NCBI GenBank assembly: GCA_030631385.1
Contig: DAOVLG010000014.1
Span: 1 to 12,962 of the forward strand
Source: Candidatus Coatesiibacteriota bacterium
GTDB lineage: Bacteria; RBG-13-66-14
DNA length: 12,962 bases
Direction of reading: 5' to 3'
Shown: positions 1-6,385 of the stretch, piece by piece
Layout of the letters: each line of letters starts with the position of its first letter
Position numbering within the stretch: position 1 is the first letter of the stretch
Translations under genes and position numbers: made by a program
Notes under the pieces: generated by a model
The model's database searches: none
The model's input: the letters and a program-made list of their open reading frames with translations, nothing else
What the model was told of the DNA's origin: nothing

Positions 1-294
1 ACTTCGACGGTGCCACTCATGTTTATGCCGCCGATGTGGACGGCGACGGAGACCGCGATGTTCTTGGTGCTAATCTCAAGGAAATCACCTGGTGGGAGAA
101 CCTTGACGGCTCGGGAACCACCTGGACCGAGCACATCGTGGACGGCAACTTCGACGGTGCCGTTCATGTTTATGCCGCCGATGTGGACGGCGACAACGAT
201 CTGGATGTCCTCGGCGCAGCCATTTACACCCATTACATCACCTGGTGGGAGGTTACTAGGTTCGCCGACATCGGTAGCCTGACCTCCTCCATCC
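1..294 (+). repeat. Tandem 147-bp (49-residue) coding repeat, FG-GAP unit
   Basis: Bases 1-47 recur from base 148 with few changes (both begin acttcgacggtgcc and run through tgtttatgccgccgatgtgg), giving a 147-bp period and 49-residue units. The second unit diverges after ITWW, at the junction to the next domain. The near-identical DNA implies recent duplication or gene conversion. More copies may lie upstream of the window. Confidence 0.85.
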
Positions 295-1100
295 TGGACA
301 GCGGCGGCAGCGTGGGGTGGGGGGTGGTTGAGTGGATTGACGATGTACCGGCTGACACCTCGCTGACCGCCAAGGCTCGGGCATCCGACAATCCCGACGT
401 GATGGGTGATTGGGTGGAAATCACCGAGGGCGACCTCTCCGACTACCTCCCCGACGGCCTGCGCTACCTCCAGTACCGCGTGACCCTGGACACCGACGAC
501 AACGACGTTACGCCGACGTTCAATTGGATAAAATTCTCCTGGAGCGATGACTCGGGCGTCGAGGACGTGGATATATTCGCCTCCTCAGACGACGGCGGCG
601 TCTTAATTGGCTGGGCGATTACCGGCGATACACCCGTTGGATTGCGGGTCTTACGGGAAGCGGATGGGGAGATAACCCCGCTGCACGCGGTTCCCCTGTC
701 CGGTGGGGCGACTAGCTACCTCGACCGCGATGTGACCTCTGGCATCGAGTATCGCTACTGGCTGGAGGTAATTGAAGAGGGTGGGATAGTCTCCTGCTTC
801 GGTCCGACGGAGGCGGTGCGGATCGAGCCGGAGCGTCTGGTTCTCTGGTTGAGCGATCCCTATCCCTCGCCGGCGAGCGACGCTGTTACTTTGACCTTCA
901 CGCTGCCCGAGGACGGTAGGGTGGAGCTTTCGGTGTACGACCTTGCCGGGCGCCATGTGGCGACACTGGTTTCGGGTGAATTCACCGCGGGTCGGCACGA
1001 GGTGAGCTGGGACAGCTCGACGGTTCCGAGCGGTGTGTACCTCTGCCGCCTCGCCACCGACGCCGGATCGCTCACAAAACGACTCGTCGTGGGAAGGTAG
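3..1100 (+). CDS. Secreted FG-GAP/VCBS repeat protein with T9SS-type C-terminal sorting domain, 5'-truncated
   Basis: The frame is open to the left edge, so the N-terminus lies outside; 365 residues remain. Residues 1 to about 88 are FG-GAP/VCBS-like repeats with Asp-rich turns (DVDGDGDRDVLGA, DVDGDNDLDVLGA), which usually fold as a calcium-binding beta-propeller. About 90-181 is a beta-rich domain (WG..EW, RYLQYRVTL, TPTFNWIKFSW) of the sort often found between repeats and sorting domain in large secreted proteins. About 190-276 looks fibronectin type III-like. Residues 285-365 form a FlgD-Ig/Por-secretion tail: YPSPASDAVTLTFTLPEDG, LSVYDLAGRHVATL, PSGVYLCRL, ending KRLVVGR. Family knowledge says such tails direct export through the type IX system and surface attachment or release. 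No type IX machinery is in the window, so the route is inferred. The ligand or substrate is unknown. A terminator follows. Confidence 0.85.
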   Translation, partial: FDGATHVYAADVDGDGDRDVLGANLKEITWWENLDGSGTTWTEHIVDGNFDGAVHVYAADVDGDNDLDVLGAAIYTHYITWWEVTRFADIGSLTSSILDSGGSVGWGVVEWIDDVPADTSLTAKARASDNPDVMGDWVEITEGDLSDYLPDGLRYLQYRVTLDTDDNDVTPTFNWIKFSWSDDSGVEDVDIFASSDDGGVLIGWAITGDTPVGLRVLREADGEITPLHAVPLSGGATSYLDRDVTSGIEYRYWLEVIEEGGIVSCFGPTEAVRIEPERLVLWLSDPYPSPASDAVTLTFTLPEDGRVELSVYDLAGRHVATLVSGEFTAGRHEVSWDSSTVPSGVYLCRLATDAGSLTKRLVVGR

Positions 1101-1117
1101 ATCAACGGAGATGAAGG

Positions 1118-1145
1118 AAAAGGCCTCCCCGGCGGGAGGCTTTTC
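1118..1145. terminator. Bidirectional rho-independent terminator between convergent genes
   Basis: The stem GCCTCCC (1123-1129) pairs with GGGAGGC (1134-1140) around a CGGC loop. TTTT follows on the plus strand, and AAAA before the stem (1118-1121) gives a T-run on the minus strand. It sits between the stop of the FG-GAP gene (1100) and the stop of lpxI (1160), so it can end both transcripts. Confidence 0.85.
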
Positions 1146-1159
1146 GTTTGGGATTGCTT

Positions 1160-2014
1160 CTACGGGGGATCCCCCGGTATTCCCAGAACGGCGATTCCGC
1201 ATTTCGTGGCGGCTCGGGTGAACTCCTCCACCCCGTCGGCGATGAGGGTTTTCCCGCTTTCCAGGGCGATGCACGTCACCCCGGCGTCCTTCGCCAGTTC
1301 GAGTGTGTCGGTTCCCACCGTGGGCACGTCGAAGCGGACATCGTGCCCTCCTCCGGCGGCCTTGGCCATCACCAGCCCACCCTTGAAGAGCTTCGAGCTA
1401 CCCTTGCTCAGCTTCCCCGCCCGGGTCAGGCAGCGGTCGGATCCCTCCAGGGCCTCGACCGCCACCACGATCCCGCCTCGAACGAGGACCGTCTGGCCTA
1501 TGCCCAGACGAGCGCATTCCAGAGCCAGTCGGAAGCCGAACTGGGCGTCCTCTTTCTCTGTTGGGTTGGGTCCTTTTTTCGTAAGGACCCCCTCGGGGGT
1601 GACCAGCTCCCGTAGAACCTCGAGCTGACTGACCACCTCGACCCCCCTCTCTTCGGCCGCCCGGCAGAGGGCCCGCATGATGCCGTGGTCGCTTCTATCC
1701 TTGGTCGTGAGCCAGAGCTTCAGCGCCGGACCGTCCAGCTTGAGACCGCTGAAGAGCTTCTCCTTGAGCACCTTGCCCAGGAGGCTGACCTGGCGGACGC
1801 CGGTTCCGAGGATGTAGTTCAGGATGTGGCCGATCTGACCGGCGCTGAAGACGACGACCTCTTCGGCCAGCGCCTCCAGCTCCGGCGGTGGACCCCGGGA
1901 CAGGCTTACCAGGTGGATTCGACCGCCTCGGGCCCGGTGGCTCTTGGCCGCCTCCAGGGGAAGCCTGCCCTTTCCAGCGACGAGGATGAGCGGTTGTTGT
2001 GGTTCGTAGCCCAT
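1160..2014 (-). CDS. lpxI: UDP-2,3-diacylglucosamine pyrophosphatase LpxI
   Basis: LpxI hydrolyses UDP-2,3-diacylglucosamine to lipid X and UMP, the fourth step of lipid A synthesis, replacing LpxH in many bacteria. The 284-residue length is normal. The N-terminal domain opens with LILVAGKGRLPL and holds SLLGKVLKEKLF. The C-terminal domain has LVTPEGVLTKKGP, IGQTVLVRGGIVVAVEALEGSD and the signature HDVRFDVPTVGTDTLELAKDAG, in which Asp225 matches the conserved catalytic aspartate of the family. ATG at 2014 is chosen because the in-frame TTG at 2038 lies inside the -10 box; there is no clear Shine-Dalgarno sequence. The gene stands alone, away from the lpxA/fabZ neighbours it often has, and is convergent with the FG-GAP gene. 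It is strong evidence for lipid A and an outer membrane. Confidence 0.95.
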   Translation of the reverse strand: MGYEPQQPLILVAGKGRLPLEAAKSHRARGGRIHLVSLSRGPPPELEALAEEVVVFSAGQIGHILNYILGTGVRQVSLLGKVLKEKLFSGLKLDGPALKLWLTTKDRSDHGIMRALCRAAEERGVEVVSQLEVLRELVTPEGVLTKKGPNPTEKEDAQFGFRLALECARLGIGQTVLVRGGIVVAVEALEGSDRCLTRAGKLSKGSSKLFKGGLVMAKAAGGGHDVRFDVPTVGTDTLELAKDAGVTCIALESGKTLIADGVEEFTRAATKCGIAVLGIPGDPP

Positions 2015-2037
2015 GTTGCTTGTGTTGCGACCGATCA

Positions 2038-2065
2038 ATTATAGTGAAGTAATCATCCGAATCAA
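2038..2065 (-). promoter_or_regulatory. Sigma-70-like promoter of lpxI
   Basis: Read on the minus strand: -35 TTGATT (2065-2060), a 16-bp spacer and a perfect -10 TATAAT (2043-2038). Transcription should start near 2031, leaving a leader of about 16 bases before ATG 2014. Confidence 0.7.
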
Positions 2066-2109
2066 GGGGGTTTGATAAATTTATTGCGGTTTAATTGCTT
2101 CCTGCCATC

Positions 2110-2138
2110 TTGTCAGGCGTTAAGTCTTGTGATAGCTT
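2110..2138 (+). promoter_or_regulatory. Candidate promoter of the 577-residue exported protein gene
   Basis: TTGTCA (2110-2115) matches five of six -35 consensus bases. A 17-bp spacer leads to TAGCTT (2133-2138), a poor -10 with three of six matches. It is correctly placed about 30 bases before ATG 2170 in a divergent intergenic region. Confidence 0.35.
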
Positions 2139-2169
2139 AGCGCACGGTGACCTGATACCGGCCGGATAA

Positions 2170-3903
2170 ATGAAGAAATATCTTCCGCTTCTTTTGATCT
2201 TGGCGACGGTCGCCCAGGCCAAGTTCATCGCCGGGGTGGTGGTGGATGCGGCCACCGGGGCGCCGGTGCCCGAGGCCAGGGTGACCATCCTGGACGAGTC
2301 GGTTCATACCGATCGAGAGGGCCGGTTCAGGATCAGCTTTGAAGGCTTCGGGGTTATCGAGGTGGAGGTCGGAGAACGTTTCACCCCATTTCGGCGGCCG
2401 GTCGGGCGCACCGAGAAGATCACCGTCGCACTCATCCCTGCCGTGGTCCGTCTGGGCGAGGTACCGGTCTCGCTGGTGGATTTTGTACGCGACGCGAGCG
2501 CGACGGCGCCGGCGGGCTCCGACACGCGCTGGCGTTTACGCTGGGATTCGCCGGTGCGGGTTTACGTTGATCCCACCCTGGAAGCCGGTATCCTCTCTCT
2601 CCTCCGTGAAGCCTTCGCCGGTCCGCGGTTCCCGGTCGCGGAGCCCCTCGATTTTGTCCGCTTCACCGATGAGGAGCTAATGGCGGACGTACTTGTACGT
2701 GGTGCTTCGGGTCCGCCGGACCTTTCCCTGACCTACGACCCGCGGACGGGTCGGGTTGTGGGGGGTGTCGCCGGTGTGGGGTCCGGCACCGATCCGGCTA
2801 AGCTCAGGCGCTTTTTCGAACGAACCCTGATGCGGCTCCACGGTTTTAACCCCCTCGAAGATGGTGATGCCCGGAAGGCCCTGACCGTCTTGGGGGACGC
2901 GCCGGGCTTCACCCGTCTCGACGCCCTCGCCTTGGCGGTGGCCCGAAGGTTGCCGGCGGACACGGAGATGTCCTGGTACGGGCACCGTCTCCTTGTGGAC
3001 CTCCAGATGCGGCGAAACCGCATCCTCGCTCTGCCCTTCGCGGTCACCTACGAGGATCCCTACATGAGCCACATCGCGGCGGCCACGATGGAGGAGGCGC
3101 TGAACGATTACGGTCCCCAGTTCCGCGTCGTGCTGCACCCCGAGCTGCTGGGGCTGGGTCGGTTGGCCGAACAGGAACGACCGGTGCCCGACGGCCTCAT
3201 CCGTCGGGAGCCCATACGCTTGGAGGAAGCCCTCCAAGCCGCCCGGGGCTTCGAGTGTCGTTTCGTCTTCTGGGGCGAGCTGACCAACTCGGGCAAGAAC
3301 TCCACCGCCTCCTTCTTCGCCGCGGACGTAACGACCGGTGAGATGATCCTGGAACTGCACGGGGATTTCTCCGACCGCCTCCACTTCCCCCATTTCCTGG
3401 CTGACGCCGGTCTGGCCCTTGCCCGGGAGATCGTGCCTCGGGATGACGTCTCCCCGATGGCGAAAGGCGTTCTACGTCTCTATTTCACCAGTCAACACAG
3501 CTCGACCTACGTTCACGTTCTGGTTGACGATTCCCTGGCGGCGGTGCTGCACGAGAACTCGGGCGACGTCAAGGTGACCCTTTCACCGGGTCGGCACCGG
3601 GTGGAGTTCCGTTACTTTCTGCCCATGCGGCATCTGGGTTGCGTAGTGGGTGTCTTCGCCGGTGACCGCGCCTTCTCGGTGGATATCCAGAGCGGGGCCG
3701 CGTCGAGCGTGGCCACCCTCTACGGGATGAACCCCGCGGAGACGGGGCGGGCTTGGAACTACGCCAAGACCAAGATAATCGGTTACACCGGTGAGGTTGA
3801 GCTCGAGGAGTCCCACGACCTGATCTCCGAGCGTAAGCTCTGGCTCGATCTGTTTAACCTGGTCGAACGGCTGCGGACGCCGAAGGGGCCGGTTCAGGAG
3901 TAA
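2170..3903 (+). CDS. Exported multidomain protein of unknown function (CarboxypepD-reg-like, metzincin-like, CsgG/LpoB-like regions)
   Basis: The 577-residue protein starts with a signal peptide (MKKYLPLLLILATVAQA, likely cleaved after residue 17) and has no lipobox Cys. Residues 19-90 resemble a carboxypeptidase regulatory-like domain (GVVVDAATGAPVPEARVTI, then TDREGRFRI). Residues 128-230 have the order of a matrixin-like metalloprotease domain (VRVYVDPTLEAG, ADVLV at 172-176, FERTLMRLHGF at 216-226), but the zinc motif HExxH is absent, so catalysis is unlikely. Residues 285-400 (ILALPF, FRVVLHPELL, CRFVFWGELTNSG, FAADVTTGEMILEL) follow the pattern of periplasmic CsgG/LpoB/TolB-N-like folds. 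Residues 432-520 look beta-sandwich or PEGA-like. Domain calls in the middle are inference from pattern. No Shine-Dalgarno sequence precedes the ATG. It is probably a monocistron and a periplasmic or surface protein; its role is not known. Confidence 0.75.
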   Translation: MKKYLPLLLILATVAQAKFIAGVVVDAATGAPVPEARVTILDESVHTDREGRFRISFEGFGVIEVEVGERFTPFRRPVGRTEKITVALIPAVVRLGEVPVSLVDFVRDASATAPAGSDTRWRLRWDSPVRVYVDPTLEAGILSLLREAFAGPRFPVAEPLDFVRFTDEELMADVLVRGASGPPDLSLTYDPRTGRVVGGVAGVGSGTDPAKLRRFFERTLMRLHGFNPLEDGDARKALTVLGDAPGFTRLDALALAVARRLPADTEMSWYGHRLLVDLQMRRNRILALPFAVTYEDPYMSHIAAATMEEALNDYGPQFRVVLHPELLGLGRLAEQERPVPDGLIRREPIRLEEALQAARGFECRFVFWGELTNSGKNSTASFFAADVTTGEMILELHGDFSDRLHFPHFLADAGLALAREIVPRDDVSPMAKGVLRLYFTSQHSSTYVHVLVDDSLAAVLHENSGDVKVTLSPGRHRVEFRYFLPMRHLGCVVGVFAGDRAFSVDIQSGAASSVATLYGMNPAETGRAWNYAKTKIIGYTGEVELEESHDLISERKLWLDLFNLVERLRTPKGPVQE

Positions 3904-3923
3904 CCTCGATCCGGTCTGAGAGC

Positions 3924-3952
3924 TGGATTTTCCCGTATCCCGGGTTTATAAT
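3924..3952 (+). promoter_or_regulatory. Promoter of the 175-aa gene / mtaB unit
   Basis: A perfect -10 TATAAT lies at 3947-3952. TGGATT (3924-3929) stands 17 bp upstream as a weak -35 (three of six). Transcription should start near 3959, giving a leader of about 95 bases before ATG 4055. Confidence 0.6.
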
Positions 3953-3970
3953 CAGCGTGCTGGTTTATTC

Positions 3971-3997
3971 CCGCCCCGGTTGAGATTGAAGGGGCGG
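3971..3997 (+). promoter_or_regulatory. Hairpin in the 5' leader
   Basis: CCGCCCC (3971-3977) pairs with GGGGCGG (3991-3997) around a 13-base loop, soon after the predicted transcription start. No T-run follows, so it is not a terminator; it could stabilise or regulate the leader. It matches no riboswitch I recognise. Confidence 0.4.
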
Positions 3998-4054
3998 TGG
4001 AGCATAGGTGTCATTTAAACACAACTTCCACCCACTGCAAAGGGAAGACGATTG

Positions 4055-4582
4055 ATGGACGATCTCCGCGACCGAATCGCCGACGACCGCTCGGGCATCG
4101 AGAACAGGCTCGCCCGCCTGATCCCGGGTTACCAGGGCTACAAGGAGCTCAAGACCCGGCGGGACGCCGACCGCCTGCTGCGGGAGCTGCTCGTTCAGCG
4201 TCTGGATGTCATCCGGACCAGGCTGCGCGAGATGATCATCACCTTGACCAACAACGGTCTTTTGGAGCTTTTACGGGCCGTGGACGCTCTGGAGAGACGG
4301 TTGGAAACGGTGACCGATGCCTTCCACTACGCCGATTACGGTTACTCGGGCAAAACCGATCCGATCAAGATCACCCCGGAGATATTAGACCGGCTGTACG
4401 AGTACGACGAGGGTCTGTTGGAGAAGGTCGAGCGCCTCGAGGAGAGCGGCGAGAGGTTGGGTACGGCGGATGCCGATCCGGTGTCGGTGAAGGACGTGCT
4501 CCTGGCCTTCGATGCCGAGCTCAAGCGATTCGCCGCCGTGGCCCGCGACCGGAGCAAGGTCCTGGGCGGTATCGAGCTGTAG
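4055..4582 (+). CDS. Conserved helical protein of unknown function (IPGYxGYKE motif)
   Basis: The 175-residue, highly charged, mainly helical protein has no signal peptide or membrane segment, so it is probably cytoplasmic. Near the N-terminus is LIPGYQGYKELKTRRDADRLLRE (residues 22-44). The middle has long heptad-like helices (LLELLRAVDALERRLETV), then HYADYGYSGKTDPIKITPEILDRLYEYDEGLLEKVERL. The IPGY-GYKE start and the YADYGYSG stretch recall a family of uncharacterised bacterial proteins that I know only as hypothetical. ATG 4055 is preceded by AGGGA about ten bases upstream; a TTG directly before it is a less likely start. Its stop is one base before the GTG of mtaB, so the two are almost certainly cotranscribed and translationally coupled. 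No function is assigned. Confidence 0.85.
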   Translation: MDDLRDRIADDRSGIENRLARLIPGYQGYKELKTRRDADRLLRELLVQRLDVIRTRLREMIITLTNNGLLELLRAVDALERRLETVTDAFHYADYGYSGKTDPIKITPEILDRLYEYDEGLLEKVERLEESGERLGTADADPVSVKDVLLAFDAELKRFAAVARDRSKVLGGIEL

Positions 4583-4583
4583 G

Positions 4584-5888
4584 GTGAGGGTCGCCGTAAC
4601 CAGCCTCGGCTGCAAGCTCAACGCCTTTGAAGCTGAGGCCACCCTGGGCGCCTTCATCGAGGCCGGTTACTCACCGGTCGGGTTCGGGGAGCCGGCGGAG
4701 GTATGCGTAGTCCACACCTGCACCGTTACCGGGAGGGCCGATCACCGCTCGCGCAATCTGCTGCGCAGGGCCGCCGGAACCGTCACAAAAGGGGGGAGGG
4801 TCGTTGCGGCGGGTTGCTACGCCGCCACGGACCCCGATGAGCTGGCCCGGATTCCCGGGGTGACCGACGTGATCCCCCAGGTGGGGGTGGATGTTTTTCG
4901 GGTTCTGTCTGGTGAGACATCGTCAGAGGACCGCTGGCTCGATCTGGTCGGCGGCTTTTCGCGTCACACCCGAGCCTTCCTAAAGGTTCAGGATGGTTGT
5001 AACGGCTCCTGCAGCTACTGCAAGGTTCGTTTGGCCCGGGGGGAGGCCCGGAGCCGTCCGGTCCCTGACGCCAGGGCCGCCCTGGAGCGCCTGGTCGCCG
5101 CCGGACACCGGGAGGTGGTCCTGACCGGGGTTCACCTGGGTTCCTGGGGGACAGATTCAGGCGCCGATCTGACCGACCTGCTGGCAGCGCTCCTCGAAAC
5201 GCCCGGCCTCGCCCGCCTCCGCCTCTCCTCCGTCGAGCCCAACGAGCTCACCGCCGGGCTCATTGATCTCATCGCTTCCACACAGGGCCGCATCGCCCCG
5301 CACCTCCACCTCCCCCTCCAATCCGGCTCCGACGATGTCCTCGGTTGGATGAACCGGCGGTACACCGTCGCCGAGGCCCTGGGCAACGTCAGCTACGCGA
5401 GGAAGTGCATTCCCCGGCTGGGTCTGGGGCTGGACGTCATGGTCGGCTTCCCCGGCGAGAGCGAGGACGATTTCGAGCGAACGGTAAAGGCCGTTGAGGA
5501 GTCCGGGGCCGGTTACCTCCACGTTTTCTCCTTCTCGCCCCGGCCGGGCACGGCGGCGGTTGATTACGCCAATCAGATTCCCAACGAGACGAAACGTGAG
5601 CGGTCCCGGATTCTGCGGTCGCTTTCCGCCGAGCTGGCGCACCGCTTCGCCCTAGAAAACGTCGGCGGTGAGGTTCGGCTTTTGGTCGAAAGAAGGCGTA
5701 AATCTTCGGAGGCTCAGGTAGGCGTCACCGGGAACTACCTGCGTGGCGAGCTCGTTGATGCTCCCGATGACCTGGGCGGGCGTCTGATTCTTGGGAAGGT
5801 CGAAGGCCTGCACCCCGACCCGGCGCTCGCCCGACCCGACCACGGCCCGGCGACGGTGCTTATTCGTTACTTGGAGGCTCTTGCCTAA
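4584..5888 (+). CDS. mtaB: tRNA-t6A37 methylthiotransferase MtaB
   Basis: This radical-SAM enzyme adds a methylthio group to t6A at position 37 of ANN-decoding tRNAs. The 434 residues match the family length. The N-terminal methylthiotransferase domain carries three cluster cysteines: Cys10 (TSLGCKLNAFEAE), Cys46 (VVHTCTVTGRADHRSR) and Cys78 (VVAAGCYA). The radical-SAM cluster motif CxxxCxxC is Cys139, Cys143, Cys146 (VQDGCNGSCSYCKVRLARG). Further family motifs are TGVHLGSWG, LSSVEPNELT, HLHLPLQSGSDDVLGWMNRRYT and DVMVGFPGE. The C-terminal region from about 355 is a short TRAM-like domain with VGVTGNYLRGELV. The SLGCKLN start and the HTCTVT spacing favour MtaB over MiaB or RimO. GTG 4584 is chosen because it places this motif at the N-terminus, one base after the upstream stop; earlier in-frame starts would overlap the previous gene by 70 bases. 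Confidence 0.92.
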   Translation: MRVAVTSLGCKLNAFEAEATLGAFIEAGYSPVGFGEPAEVCVVHTCTVTGRADHRSRNLLRRAAGTVTKGGRVVAAGCYAATDPDELARIPGVTDVIPQVGVDVFRVLSGETSSEDRWLDLVGGFSRHTRAFLKVQDGCNGSCSYCKVRLARGEARSRPVPDARAALERLVAAGHREVVLTGVHLGSWGTDSGADLTDLLAALLETPGLARLRLSSVEPNELTAGLIDLIASTQGRIAPHLHLPLQSGSDDVLGWMNRRYTVAEALGNVSYARKCIPRLGLGLDVMVGFPGESEDDFERTVKAVEESGAGYLHVFSFSPRPGTAAVDYANQIPNETKRERSRILRSLSAELAHRFALENVGGEVRLLVERRRKSSEAQVGVTGNYLRGELVDAPDDLGGRLILGKVEGLHPDPALARPDHGPATVLIRYLEALA

Positions 5889-5929
5889 GAGTAGCGTGGA
5901 GAGGTTTAGCTAATGAGTGTAGAACAGGT

Positions 5930-6020
5930 TATGCGGCGGGGTGCTCAAGACCCGCTTCTACGTCTACTGGTCCCCGGGTATTTTTCGTAGGGCGGCCCCT
6001 CTGCGGGCCGCCGCATATAT
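5930..6020. repeat. Inverted pair of GTAG-hairpin repeats (family A, copies A0 and A1)
   Basis: A1 (plus, about 5987-6020) reads GTAG, then GGCGGCCC (5991-5998), a six-base loop and GGGCCGCC (6005-6012), then GCATAT. A0 (minus, 5961-5930) reads GTAG, then arms around GCGGGTC and ACCCCGCC, then GCATAA. The shared GTAG-hairpin-GCATA order in opposite orientation indicates two copies of one element facing each other, with the GTAG ends about 25 bases apart. They lie downstream of mtaB; no T-run follows either hairpin. Confidence 0.65.
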
Positions 6021-6028
6021 CCCAAACA

Positions 6029-6051
6029 GGGCGGGCTGTAGAGGCCCGCCC
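6029..6051. repeat. Hairpin repeat, family B, copy B1
   Basis: GGGCGGGC (6029-6036) pairs with GCCCGCCC (6044-6051) around TGTAGAG. It follows A1 directly. A related but weaker hairpin lies beside A3 near 8858-8877. Confidence 0.6.
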
Positions 6052-6061
6052 CTTCATTTAA

Positions 6062-6083
6062 ACAAGGGGTTAAAACCCCTTGT
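6062..6083. repeat. ACAAGGGGTT palindrome, family C, copy C1
   Basis: The ten-base arm ACAAGGGGTT (6062-6071) is followed by AA and its exact reverse complement AACCCCTTGT (6074-6083). The same element recurs at 11411-11432 and, degenerate, inside parB at 11640-11661. The flanking TTTAA before the arm matches the TTTAA after the second copy. Confidence 0.85.
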
Positions 6084-6323
6084 CTTAGTGTGTTGTGGGA
6101 ACGACCAGCGGGAGCGTGTACGCGGCCAGCGCACGGTGCTGAACCCGAGTTACGCGATGTAAACTTATAGTAATTCAATTATTAACGCCGCATACGCGAC
6201 AAATTGTATTTTTATACAAAAAATCTTTTCGTGAGGCCGTGTCCAGCTTCGAGCTGGCGCTCCTTCTAAACAACACAAACGTACTGAACTACCTACACCA
6301 AACACGCCTCGGCTAGTCCGAAA
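6084..6323. other. Non-coding stretch upstream of the MATE promoter
   Basis: I see no supportable gene here. It is more AT-rich than the flanking genes and holds two small inverted repeats: TTGTAT/ATACAA around TTTT near 6205-6221, and CCAGCT/AGCTGG around TCG near 6242-6256. Neither has the context of a known regulatory RNA. Confidence 0.5.
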
Positions 6324-6354
6324 TGGACAGGTAATCACTTTATTTTTGTATAAT
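6324..6354 (+). promoter_or_regulatory. Promoter of the MATE/GT2 operon
   Basis: A perfect -10 TATAAT (6349-6354) has TGGACA (6324-6329, five of six -35 bases) 19 bp upstream, a slightly long spacer. The start would be near 6361, about 25 bases before GTG 6386. Confidence 0.65.
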
Positions 6355-6385
6355 GCCGTCTCGATTAGTTCGATGAGGGCAGACC

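Noticed and set aside
651..1274. 207-codon minus-strand frame spanning the FG-GAP gene end and lpxI end
   Set aside because: It crosses the bidirectional terminator and overlaps two well-supported genes.
2677..3393. Long open frame on the minus strand opposite the 577-residue exported protein gene
   Set aside because: It is a shadow of the GC-rich plus-strand gene; the plus frame has a signal peptide and domain-like sequence while this one is low-complexity.
6062..6083. The palindrome as terminator of mtaB
   Set aside because: No T-run follows, it lies 170 bases after the stop, and the same sequence recurs in and between unrelated genes, so it is better seen as a repeat.
5930..6083. CRISPR-like array
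   Set aside because: The repeats are different palindromes in mixed orientation with no regular spacers and no cas genes.
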